The notes beneath the pieces were generated by a model. The model searched no databases. It worked only from the letters and a program-made list of their open reading frames with translations, and had not been told where the DNA came from. The position numbers and the translations under genes are program-made. 39,957 bases of DNA from Bacteroidaceae bacterium (GTDB taxonomy: Bacteria; Bacteroidota; Bacteroidia; Bacteroidales; Bacteroidaceae), in contig JAFZPZ010000070.1 in the NCBI GenBank assembly GCA_017552435.1, positions 1-39,957 of the forward strand. The letters run 5' to 3'. Below, one piece after another: positions 25,227 to 33,434 of the stretch. Position 1 is the first letter of the stretch. The number at the start of each line of letters is the position of its first letter.

Positions 25227-26615
25227 TCACATATCCTCTATCGAGAGGCCGCGAAGCGAGAGGGTGTACTCGCCAAAGCTCTTTGAGGGCAGCACATTGA
25301 CCTTCTCCTGCAAATCTTTAAGGCTGATTTTTCGGGGATTGCGCTTGATTTCGGCCGCCACTCCCGTGTGGTCGAACTCGTTGATGGCTATCATGTCTAT
25401 CTCGTTGGCTTTCGCCTTCCTCTGTCGCGACTCGGGATAGTCAAAACCAGCTTTGCCTCTCCTCTCGCTGCTCCATCGGTTTTCGCCCTTGCGGTCCCAC
25501 CAGTTGCCCACCAGCGTGTATTGTCCCGTCTCCATCGCCTGCGTCTGGAAATACTGCTCCAACGTCCTACCGGTAAACTGCTCATAGTGCTGGCTCATAT
25601 TCTGACGCAGCAGCGCGAGCTGTCCCCGTTCGACGAGCGACTGGTACGGCCACACAAAGCGGAACCAGAACCGTAGGAACTGGTCGGAAATCTCGTAGGA
25701 GGTCACCTTGCTGTTGGGCTTAGCTAGCAGCGGCTTCAATCGGCTCACCATCAGGTAGTTCTTCTCAAGGTTCTGCAGATAGACACCCATGTCCTTCTGC
25801 ATGGCCCCGTCGATATCCGAGCGTGTGGTCAACCCACCGGCGATCAGCTGCAGGATGGAGAAGTAGGTAGCGCTCTCGTCGCTGAACTCCTGATTCATGA
25901 TGTCGCGCCCCTCGGAGAGGAAATAGGAATCCTGACGGCACACATAGTTGAGCATCTTCTCCTTCGTGTAGCAGCCCGCATCCATCAGTAATTCAACATA
26001 TTTGGCCACACCGCCGGTAATCATGTAGAGGCAAAGCAAATCCTCATTTTTATAATCCGGACAGTGGTCGCGGAATATCTGCTTGAGAACGCTGATGGCG
26101 AAGGGTTTCAGCGTCAGTTTCGAGGTGGGGCGGCCATAGAGCGGCTCGTTTTCGTTCTCGAAGATGCGCTTCATCAGCGACTGGATGCTGCCCGAGGTGA
26201 TGAGGTAGAGGTGCGACTCGCGGTGGTAGCGGTCCCACAGGTCCTGTATCTCGCTGAAGATGGCGGGATTTACCTTGTAGAGCGTCTGGAACTCGTCGAA
26301 GATGATGATGAAATGGCGGTTCAGCGACTCCTTCATGATAACCTCGAACAGGTCGCGGAAGTGGCTGATGGTGCCATAGATGTGGATGCCCAGCTGCTCC
26401 TCCAGCGTCTGTTGGAATTTTTGGCAGAGTACCGCCTCGCTGTCCTTCGAGACGAAGAGGTAGGCATAGTCGTAATTCTTCAATGCCGTCGTGATTAGCG
26501 TAGTTTTGCCCACACGCTTGCGGCCCATCAGCACCGTAAATACTGCGCTCTTCCTCGACTGCAATTCATTCTCTTTCAGAATGTTTATCTCGCTCTCCCT
26601 ATCGTAGAATTTCAT
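25227..26615 (-). CDS. AAA ATPase with DUF234-like nuclease domain
   Basis: A 462-residue ATP-binding protein of the archaeal-type ATPase_2 family. Walker A is VLMGRKRVGKTTLI (about 28-41), Walker B is HFIIIFDEFQTLY (about 118-130), and a sensor-like LYLITSGS follows. A winged-helix region comes next. The last 100 residues match DUF234, a PD-(D/E)xK-type domain: NEIDMIAINEFD followed by GVAAEIKRN. Function is unknown for most members; they are common in accessory and defence regions of Bacteroidetes. The start is ATG 26615, with a TAAATTTG box at 26668-26661. It is the first gene of the island on the minus strand and has its own terminator. Motifs look intact. Confidence 0.85.
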   Translation of the reverse strand: MKFYDRESEINILKENELQSRKSAVFTVLMGRKRVGKTTLITTALKNYDYAYLFVSKDSEAVLCQKFQQTLEEQLGIHIYGTISHFRDLFEVIMKESLNRHFIIIFDEFQTLYKVNPAIFSEIQDLWDRYHRESHLYLITSGSIQSLMKRIFENENEPLYGRPTSKLTLKPFAISVLKQIFRDHCPDYKNEDLLCLYMITGGVAKYVELLMDAGCYTKEKMLNYVCRQDSYFLSEGRDIMNQEFSDESATYFSILQLIAGGLTTRSDIDGAMQKDMGVYLQNLEKNYLMVSRLKPLLAKPNSKVTSYEISDQFLRFWFRFVWPYQSLVERGQLALLRQNMSQHYEQFTGRTLEQYFQTQAMETGQYTLVGNWWDRKGENRWSSERRGKAGFDYPESRQRKAKANEIDMIAINEFDHTGVAAEIKRNPRKISLKDLQEKVNVLPSKSFGEYTLSLRGLSIEDM

Positions 26616-26660
26616 AATGTTAATTGCTATTTATATTAATTACCATTTATATTTGTGGTG

Positions 26661-26668
26661 CAAATTTA
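26661..26668 (-). promoter_or_regulatory. -7 box of the ATPase gene
   Basis: TAAATTTG on the minus strand, 45 bases before the start. Confidence 0.45.
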
Positions 26669-26768
26669 CGAATAAAAGAAACATTAAGCAAGGATTTTGC
26701 GGAAATATTTGCAGGGTTCAGAACCTTTGGCATATATAACCGACAAAAACGGCCACCGGAATTCAATC

Positions 26769-26815
26769 CGATGACCGCCTGATTTTTGGGGTAGGGTTAC
26801 TGTTTTTGGTAACGT
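26769..26815 (+). repeat. Imperfect direct repeat, right copy
   Basis: Partner of 16794-16835 (16 identical bases, then similar sequence). It overlaps the right arm of an imperfect hairpin, CGGCCACCGG/CCGATGACCG (26752-26779), followed by T-rich sequence. Confidence 0.5.
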
Positions 26816-27079
26816 TACTATGTTACCTTGCTTATTTCTTTTTGGTCAGCTGATTTACCAAACAGCAGCGCAAATGGGTTATAAAAGTTACAGTACGCCA
26901 ACCAAGATATCTGCCCTTCTGTAAGAATGATGGAATGTCTTTTGCCAGAGCATTCTTGATGGCAAATAAATTAAGAATGAAGAGTGAAGAATGAAAAATT
27001 ATAGTAAAAATCAATGAAATTCTTTTAAATCTGGTTTTGCTTCTACTAAAAATGACGTAACCATCAGATATTAAGCATT

Positions 27080-27114
27080 ATTCGTTCATTTTTCCCTCTA
27101 CTTTTCCTTCTACT
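27080..27114 (+). repeat. 35-bp inverted repeat, left arm
   Basis: Pairs with 27399-27433, 34 of 35 bases complementary; about 284 bases lie between the arms. It starts ATTCGTTCATTTTTCC and continues as a pyrimidine-rich run of CTACTTTTCCTT type. Confidence 0.85.
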
Positions 27115-27216
27115 AAAGTTCTACTAACCTTCAACTTTGCCTCTACTATTTATTTACTCATCATCTGTTTTATTTTAATAGGCGCTGTTAACAAAAGGAG
27201 TAGGGGCCGGCTTAAT

Positions 27217-27277
27217 ATTCCCACCTTGGGAATAAAATATTCCCAGCCTGGGAACAAAACATTCCCATGTTGGGAAT
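27217..27277. repeat. Three tandem palindromes with a 22-bp period
   Basis: Three 17-base units of the form ATTCCCAnnnTGGGAAT begin at 27217, 27239 and 27261 (the middle one ends AAC). They are separated by five A/T-rich bases. The period is about two helical turns, as expected for protein-bound iterons or operators. Confidence 0.85.
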
Positions 27278-27279
27278 AA

Positions 27280-27378
27280 ATGATAAGCTACGGGCAAATA
27301 TCTCATAAAAAGATTGGCTTTGAAATCAGCGAGGTAGTATCAAAGCTGAAAGACTATGGAAAATTAGTAGAGCTTTAG
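27280..27378 (+). CDS. Possible 32-residue peptide between the inverted repeat arms
   Basis: An ATG right after the third palindrome opens MISYGQISHKKIGFEISEVV and ends KLVEL at TAG 27378. The composition looks protein-like (alternating charged and hydrophobic residues). No homologue is recognised. After two stops the same frame reopens at ATG 27382 for about 41 codons (MESRGKVEGKVDGKM). It may be a relic of a longer gene or chance. It lies just downstream of possible operators. Confidence 0.25.
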   Translation: MISYGQISHKKIGFEISEVVSKLKDYGKLVEL

Positions 27379-27398
27379 TAGATGGAAAGTAGAGGGAA

Positions 27399-27433
27399 AG
27401 TAGAAGGAAAAGTAGATGGAAAAATGAACGAAT
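27399..27433 (-). repeat. 35-bp inverted repeat, right arm
   Basis: Partner of 27080-27114. It is part of a purine-rich series of AGTAGANGGAAA units (27377-27425). Confidence 0.85.
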
Positions 27434-27568
27434 GGCACTTACTATCAGAATGTTATAGCATATTTAGTAGAGGCAGAACTAAATTTTCATTAATTGAAGT
27501 CTCTTAAGTAACTGGTTTATTAACAAAATCAAAAAACTATGGCAATCAAAATCAATGCAAGGGAGACG

Positions 27569-27625
27569 AACATACCCCATATGAACCCATTTTTCCATCT
27601 TTTCTCTTGCACGTTTCAGCAAAAA
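27569..27625 (-). repeat. 57-bp inverted repeat, right copy (island boundary)
   Basis: Exact reverse complement of 16552-16608. Outside it, 54 bases separate it from the next gene. Its outer end GCAAAAA pairs with TTTTTGC at 27632-27638 to form a small hairpin that overlaps the promoter of that gene. Confidence 0.9.
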
Positions 27626-27629
27626 GCCG

Positions 27630-27637
27630 TATTTTTG
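27630..27637 (+). promoter_or_regulatory. -7 box of the MG2-type gene
   Basis: TATTTTTG, 42 bases before ATG 27679. A weak -33 (CTTG at 27606-27609) lies 20 bases upstream, inside the 57-bp repeat. The ten bases GTATTTTTGC at 27629-27638 also occur at the left repeat's outer edge (16549-16558). Confidence 0.5.
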
Positions 27638-27678
27638 CAGCCAACATGTAAACTCATCAATCAAACGGATAACAAAAC

Positions 27679-30568
27679 ATGAAAAAGTCACGCCTCAACT
27701 TTCTCGTTTCATTTTTCATTTTTCGTTACCTCCAGTGCTTTTGCACAGCAGGCTCCCACTACGCTGGAAGGATGGGCCGAGCGTCTGGAAAAGTTCGGTA
27801 AGACTATCCCGCAGGAGCAGGTTTTCATCCATACCGACAATACTTGCTATTTCCTGGGCGATACCCTCTACTACAAGGCCTATGTGCGTCGTAGCGACAC
27901 GGGTGCCCCGAGCCGCCTGAGCGGTGTCCTCTATGCCGAACTGCTGAATCAGGACGGATACCTCGTGCAACGTCAGCAGCTGGAACTGCAAAACGGCCAG
28001 GTGCACGGCTCTTTTGTGCTGCAGGATACACTCTACGGCGGCTACTACGAACTGAGGGCCTATACGCGCTGGCAACTCAACTGGGGCATCACCGAGCATC
28101 CACACAACAAGGTCTCGGAACAGTGGTTCTATAACAAGCGTATGGCGCAGGAGTATTATCGCGACTACGAGAAGCTTTACAGCCGCGTCTTTCCTGTTTT
28201 CGACAAGCCCAAGGAACCCGGCGATTTCTTCCATGAGATGACGCTCCGGCCTCTTCGCCGCCAGTCGAAAGTTGACGAGACTTCGCCCAAGCCGAAAATG
28301 CAGCTCTTCCCCGAGGGCGGCAATCTGGTGGCAGGTGTCCCCAATCGTGTTGCCTTCGAGGTGACAAGCAACGAGGGACTGCATCTGGAGGGAAAGGTGA
28401 CTGTGACCGAAGGCGCAAGTACTGTGGTAGCAGAGGCAGACGTTGAGCAGCGAGGCCGCGGCTCCTTCACCTTCACACCCCAGAGCGGCAAAAGCTACAG
28501 CGTCACCTATACGGGCAAGAAAGGAACCGTGAAGGAACACCTGGCAAGTCCCGAAAAGGATGGCTGTGCGGTACAGGTGGTGAATGAGGGAATAGGGAAT
28601 AGAAGAGTAGAGATTAGGGCTGCTGGCACTGCTGCCAGCGAAGAACTTGGCATGACGGTAATGCACGACGGCGTGATGCTCGATTTCCAGACGATTCCTG
28701 CCGGATCTTCTGCCGACATTACCCTCGACGAGGCCAAACTCCGGACAGGTGTCTGCCAAGTCACTATATATAATAATGTGGGCCGCATCTACGCCGACCG
28801 CCTCTTCTTCTGCCGCAAGAATGATTTCTCGCCAACCACTCTCCGTTTCAGCGGTCTCAGCGAAAAGCCGGCAGAGCCCTTCGCTCCTGTCAGTCTTGCT
28901 GTGGAAGGCGGAAAACCAGGCGCCACAGTCAGCGTCTCGGTATGCGACGCTACCCACTCGGAGTATCTCTACGACAATGGCAACATCCTGACCGAGATGC
29001 TTCTGGCCAGTCAGATACGTGGTTTCGTGGAGAATCCCGGCTATTTCTTCGAGAAGGACGACGAGGAGCACAATCGCGCCCTCGACCTCTTGCTGATGAT
29101 ACAGGGCTGGCGGCGCTATGACTGGCACACAATGACCGAACCGGGTGCTTTCGTGCTGAATCACAAGCCCGAGCAGACACCGCTCTTTGTGGGCGAAGTC
29201 AACAAGTATATGGCCATCGAGCAGGAATCGATGTTTGCCGACAACTTTAGCTCCCTGGATGCGGGAAGCAATGCTACAGACGCTGTGAGCCTGACCGGAG
29301 AGAATGAGGTGGCGTCTAACATGGAAAATGACACGAAGGAGGCTACCGATGGGGGCGCAGTGACAGCAGCCCGTGAAAATACCGAGACCACCGGACGCGA
29401 TATCCCCACACAAAACGACCAGCTCACTCGTCGTATGCAGAACGAAGGAACCATGAAGCGCGAGGTTCTGGTTCACGCACTTTTCACCAAACCCGGAGCA
29501 GGGCAAGTTGTCGATGGCGAGATGATGACCGAGAAGCATGCCTTCTCCATCCCATCGCCGCGCTTCTACGAGGGCAGTATCTTCTATCTGTCGGCCAGCG
29601 ACAGCACAAAATGGAAGAAGGACCAGCCCCACATCTGGGACATCCCGAGTACCGATCGCAACGACAAGCTCAACTACCCCGAGTTCTATGTCCGTCTGCG
29701 TCCATTCTTCCCGCGTTTCGTCAAGCCCTATGACTGGTATCAGTGCCATTTGGCAGAGGCGCCGAAGGGCTCCGTCATCGCTCAGGATTGGCTGATGGAC
29801 GGCTCGCGTATGCTCGATGAGGTGACCGTCGGTGTCAAGCGCGCCCGTCTGCGTAAGTTCGACCCCACGAAGCCCGCCTACGTCATTGATGCCTACGAGG
29901 CCTTCAACGAGGCTTGCGATGTAGGATTCTGCCCAGGAGTCTTCTATGGTAGCAACCGTTTTGCTCGCGACATCTCACGCACCTACATCGGCGACATGAA
30001 CCTGTCGCGCGACTATGAACTGGTGCTCCGTATGGATGGCAGGAGCCAGTCCAACATGTCCGTCAATACACAGAACCGCACGGCCGTCGGTGGTGTTGCT
30101 CCCGCTCCAATGCCTGTCGAAACCTTCAACATGTCATCTTCCGAGAAGGAGAAGTACAACCTGCTGAAAAACCTCGGCAAGGTCTATATCTACACCGACT
30201 ACAGCCCTCGCAGGGAAGGTAACTCGCTCTATGATGGCGAGGACATTCCTAATGTGGAGGTTGATATTCACCTCATTGACAAACTCGATTCGCATCGCGC
30301 CACTTCCCGAGACCGCCGCTATGTCTTGCCTGGTTACTCGGCACCGGAGGATTTCTATCAGCCCGACTACAGCAACAAGCCTTTGCCAAATGTGAAGGAC
30401 TATCGCAGGACGCTCTACTGGAATCCTGACCTGAAGCTCGATGACAGCGGCAAGGCTGAGTTCAGTTTCTACGGCAATGGCAAGCAGACGCACCTGACCG
30501 TTACGGCCGAAGGCCTTGCAAACGACGGCACCCTGCTCACGGGAAAGAGCATGCCGGAAGATAGGTGA
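27679..30568 (+). CDS. Large exported MG2-domain protein, signal peptide frameshifted
   Basis: Bacteroidetes surface or periplasmic protein of about 960 residues; no function established. The mature N-terminus (FIHTDNTCYFLGDTLYYKAY) is an alpha-2-macroglobulin MG2-like domain. Further beta domains follow, then a C-terminal region with LDEVTVGVKRARLRKFD and a closing beta domain (FSFYGNGKQTHLTVTAEGL). ATG 27679 begins a good signal peptide (MKKSRLNFLVSFFIF), but the frame then stops at about 27800. The frame of the remaining protein picks up with VTSSAFAQQAP, one base out of register, after two T5 tracts (27715-27724). The first in-frame ATG after that is 27884, inside the MG2 domain. An extra T, a real mutation or slippage-based switching would explain this. 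The 677-codon antisense frame is a shadow. Confidence 0.75.
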
Positions 30569-30656
30569 TGAGATAATTCAAAATTATAAAATTATAAAAT
30601 TCAAAAATTGGGATCACGCGTATTCTTTGATATATAATCTCATAATCTTATAATCT

Positions 30657-31469
30657 TTGAATTTAATCACTATCACTTCGCTCGATTTGCCGGGGTTGGA
30701 TGTTTATGGAACGCTGACCGAAGCTCAGTTGCGCAACAGGTTGGAGCCCGAAAAGGGACTCTTCATCGCCGAGAGTCCGAAGGTGATTCTGGTTGCCCTC
30801 GATGCCGGTATGCAACCCGTTTCGCTGCTCTGCGAACGTAAGCATATCGAAGGCGATGCGAAGAGCATCATCGCGCGTTGTCCAGACGATATGCCTGTCT
30901 ATACCGGCAGCCGGGAACTGTTGGCACAACTGACGGGCTACACTTTAACGCGTGGCGTGCTCTGTGCTATGCGTAGGCCTGAGCCGCTTTTGCCCGAAGA
31001 GGTCTGCAAAGGAGCTCGTCGCATCGTGGTACTGCATGGTGTGGTAGATACTACCAATGTCGGAGCCATCTTCCGTTCGGCAGCAGCACTCGGTGTCGAT
31101 GCCGTGCTGATGACACGCGATTCGTGCGACCCACTGAATCGTCGCGCCGTCCGTGTTTCAATGGGCAGCGTCTTTCTTGTGCCTTGGACCTGGCTCGATG
31201 CAGAGGGGTCTATCCAAAGGTTGAAGCGGATGGGCTTCACGACGGCTGCGATGGCGCTGCGTCACGATAATATCAGCATCGACGACCCAAAGCTAAAGGC
31301 CACCGACCGCTTGGCACTCATTCTGGGCACCGAGGGCGATGGCCTGCCTGAAGCAGTCATCGATGCTGCTGATTATGTCGTGAAGATTCCGATGCATCAC
31401 GGCGTCGATAGCCTCAACGTAGGCAACGCCGCCGCCATAGCTTTCTGGGAGCTTACATATCGTACTTGA
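30657..31469 (+). CDS. SpoU/TrmH family RNA 2'-O-methyltransferase
   Basis: Methylates ribose 2'-OH in rRNA or tRNA using S-adenosylmethionine; SPOUT knot fold. The 270 residues have an N-terminal substrate-binding domain (LRNRLEPEKGLFIAESPKVI). The catalytic domain has motif 1 in VVDTTNVGAIFRSAAALGVD, motif 2 in ILGTEGDGLP, and motif 3 in IPMHHGVDSLNVGNAAAIAF. The only plausible start is TTG at 30657; no ATG lies nearby and the first residues (NLITITSLD) are typical. The target nucleotide is not known. It follows AT-rich simple repeats (30576-30608). Its end overlaps the end of the convergent DUF4954 gene by 17 bases. Confidence 0.88.
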   Translation: MNLITITSLDLPGLDVYGTLTEAQLRNRLEPEKGLFIAESPKVILVALDAGMQPVSLLCERKHIEGDAKSIIARCPDDMPVYTGSRELLAQLTGYTLTRGVLCAMRRPEPLLPEEVCKGARRIVVLHGVVDTTNVGAIFRSAAALGVDAVLMTRDSCDPLNRRAVRVSMGSVFLVPWTWLDAEGSIQRLKRMGFTTAAMALRHDNISIDDPKLKATDRLALILGTEGDGLPEAVIDAADYVVKIPMHHGVDSLNVGNAAAIAFWELTYRT

Positions 31470-33243
31470 GGTTCTCCCACTCGGTCTCTTGGTCGAGCTG
31501 AGCCATGAAGTCGTCGAGGACACTTTGGTCGATGTCACCCAACTCGAACTCCTTCTGCGCATCTTTCCGTATTTCGGCAATCCATGCTCGGCGAGCCTGT
31601 ACATAATCCTCGTGAACCTGTTTTGCTGTTTCTTCCGTTATCTCGTCGATGCCGTAGTATTCGCAGATGAGGCGGTAGCTCCAAGCCCAGCGGTATTCGG
31701 CATAGTTGTCGTTGGCGCGCACGAACTCTTCGCGGATGGCAGGAATACTGTCCAGCGAACCGTCCTTGATGGCAGCAACGATGCGCTGTTCTTCGCTGAG
31801 TGGGATGAGCAGGCCGCTGAGGTCGCTCCACTTTCCAGTGCCGGTAGATGAAATTGGGCGCTCCAGACGGTGACGTTTCATGACGGCTCCCATGTAGATG
31901 CGGAGGGCGATGTCGTAATACTTGATACCCTTCTTGAGCGACGAGTTCTTGATGACATAGTCGTGGAAGTTGTAGGTCTCTACGTCACCCGACACCTCGC
32001 GAAGTGCCTCCAGCGTCCTTTTGGCCACCATGATGCCACCGACGGAGAAGGGGGAGAGCCAATCGAAGTTGACGATGGAGTTCTTGCCTCTGTCGTGACG
32101 CTTGTCGCGCTTCGGCCACTTGCGTATGTCGCGATAGAGACCGACCGTCGTGAGGTTACGCCCAGGCACCAGGTACATGTCGTCGCCGTAGGCAATGAGG
32201 TAGGAGAAGGGCAGCTTGTGCGTGTCGGGATGGTGCATGAGCTTGCCGAAGCAGACACTGAAGGTGCCTATGCGTGCAGGCAAGAGAACATAGCTGCCGC
32301 TGGCTGTCTTGGTGCCGCGCTCCAGTACGCCCCAGTGCATCGGTCCCATCTTGTAGGCATGATTCGAGAAGTTCGTACCGGAACCAGCATTGTAGAACGA
32401 GAACATACCGCCGATGAGCAGCGAGCTCTTGTGGTGTGAGGCGGAGAAAGGACCGCAGAAGGCAGCACAGGCCTCACCGTTGCTCATGTAGCAGTTGGCG
32501 AAGAAAAGGCTGTTCTCGGCCGTGAAGCCGTCAGTTATCTTGCAGGCCTCGCCCACGAAGCAGTTCTCCAACTTTACGGCGTTGGTGATGCTGGAACCGT
32601 TGTAGATGACCGAGTCCTTGCAGATGACGCCCACACCGATGTTCACGGTGGCGCTGGGAATACTTTTCAGTGTGCAGTCTTTCAGGCGGAGGGCACCGTC
32701 GATGACGCAGCCGTCGCTGATGTGGCAGTTCGTGATGTCGTGTGTGGAAGTGATGCGTACGTCGTTTCCTATTGTCGTAATGGTAAGACTGTGTGCCGTG
32801 ATGCTGTCAGTGACGAGCCGGCGCACGATTTCGGTGAACTCCTTGTCCTGCTCATACTTCACCATCAGGGAGGCGAGCTGGGAGTTGAGGCCGTCGAATA
32901 TCATCACGTTGCCGTCGCCCACCTCGTTGAGAACGGAGATGACATGCCCCTCGCCGAACGATGCATTGGGCGTAGTGTTGATCTGGCCGACATCCTCGAT
33001 GAGGCAGTCGTTGCCGATGACGCAGTTGCGCAGTGTGGCGCGTCGTATGCCGCTGTGTTTGGTGAAGCCTTCGGCCACCTCTATCACCTTGTTGAAGGAG
33101 CCGAGGTTGACCTCTCCATAGAAGTCTGTTTGCCAGATATAATCGGCGCAGAAGTCGTCGGCTACAGTAATGCCCTGCCAATCTTCTGCGGTGCAACCTT
33201 GACTCTTGAGTGCCGCAATCTCGTTTTCGTTAAGTTTCCTCAT
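31453..33243 (-). CDS. DUF4954 family protein (left-handed beta-helix, acyltransferase-like)
   Basis: A 596-residue protein of the Bacteroidetes DUF4954 family; function unknown. The first two thirds contain hexapeptide-like turns (RRATLRNCVIGNDCLIEDVG, NIGVGVICKDSVIYNGSSIT) forming a left-handed beta-helix as in sugar nucleotidyl- or acyltransferases. The last third is helical. Conserved blocks include HHKSSLLIGGMFSFYNAGSG and NHAYKMGPMHWGVLERG. No signal peptide, so cytoplasmic. Start at ATG 33243, with a TACCTTTG box at 33288-33281. It is transcribed alone and converges with the SpoU gene. The family call is good; an enzymatic role in glycan precursor synthesis is only a guess. Confidence 0.85.
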   Translation of the reverse strand: MRKLNENEIAALKSQGCTAEDWQGITVADDFCADYIWQTDFYGEVNLGSFNKVIEVAEGFTKHSGIRRATLRNCVIGNDCLIEDVGQINTTPNASFGEGHVISVLNEVGDGNVMIFDGLNSQLASLMVKYEQDKEFTEIVRRLVTDSITAHSLTITTIGNDVRITSTHDITNCHISDGCVIDGALRLKDCTLKSIPSATVNIGVGVICKDSVIYNGSSITNAVKLENCFVGEACKITDGFTAENSLFFANCYMSNGEACAAFCGPFSASHHKSSLLIGGMFSFYNAGSGTNFSNHAYKMGPMHWGVLERGTKTASGSYVLLPARIGTFSVCFGKLMHHPDTHKLPFSYLIAYGDDMYLVPGRNLTTVGLYRDIRKWPKRDKRHDRGKNSIVNFDWLSPFSVGGIMVAKRTLEALREVSGDVETYNFHDYVIKNSSLKKGIKYYDIALRIYMGAVMKRHRLERPISSTGTGKWSDLSGLLIPLSEEQRIVAAIKDGSLDSIPAIREEFVRANDNYAEYRWAWSYRLICEYYGIDEITEETAKQVHEDYVQARRAWIAEIRKDAQKEFELGDIDQSVLDDFMAQLDQETEWENLKYDM

Positions 33244-33280
33244 ATTATTGTCTTTTTACCTTAAAATTGCTCTCGGGGTG

Positions 33281-33288
33281 CAAAGGTA
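33281..33288 (-). promoter_or_regulatory. -7 box of the DUF4954 gene
   Basis: TACCTTTG on the minus strand, 38 bases before the start. Confidence 0.5.
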
Positions 33289-33347
33289 CGACATATAATT
33301 CGAAATTCAAAATCCAAAATTATAATAATAGGAAAATAACTATGAAC

Positions 33348-33383
33348 TTTGAACGATGAACTGTGAAATAATTTGTATCTTTG
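33348..33383 (+). promoter_or_regulatory. Promoter of the isomerase-oxidoreductase cluster
   Basis: TTTG at 33348-33351 and TATCTTTG at 33376-33383. The spacing of 24 is a little longer than usual. The leader to the first start is about 50 bases. Confidence 0.5.
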
Positions 33384-33434
33384 TATCCGAAAAGGGCGTT
33401 GCCTGAACAATACAAATAATAAAATATATATGGT

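Larger units (their letters stand above)
26816..27568. other. Gene-poor, repeat-rich right shoulder of the island
   Basis: No recognised gene. It holds a simple repeat AAGAATGAAGAGTGAAG (26971-26988), a 35-bp inverted repeat, three regularly spaced palindromes and two short frames. It is AT-richer than the flanks. It could be the remnant of a mobile or plasmid-like element. Confidence 0.5.

Noticed and set aside
27217-27277. CRISPR-like array
   Set aside because: Only three 17-base palindromes separated by five bases; there is no spacer content and no cas gene nearby.
27716-29749. 677-codon minus-strand open frame
   Set aside because: Antisense to the MG2-type gene; low-complexity composition, no recognisable domain.
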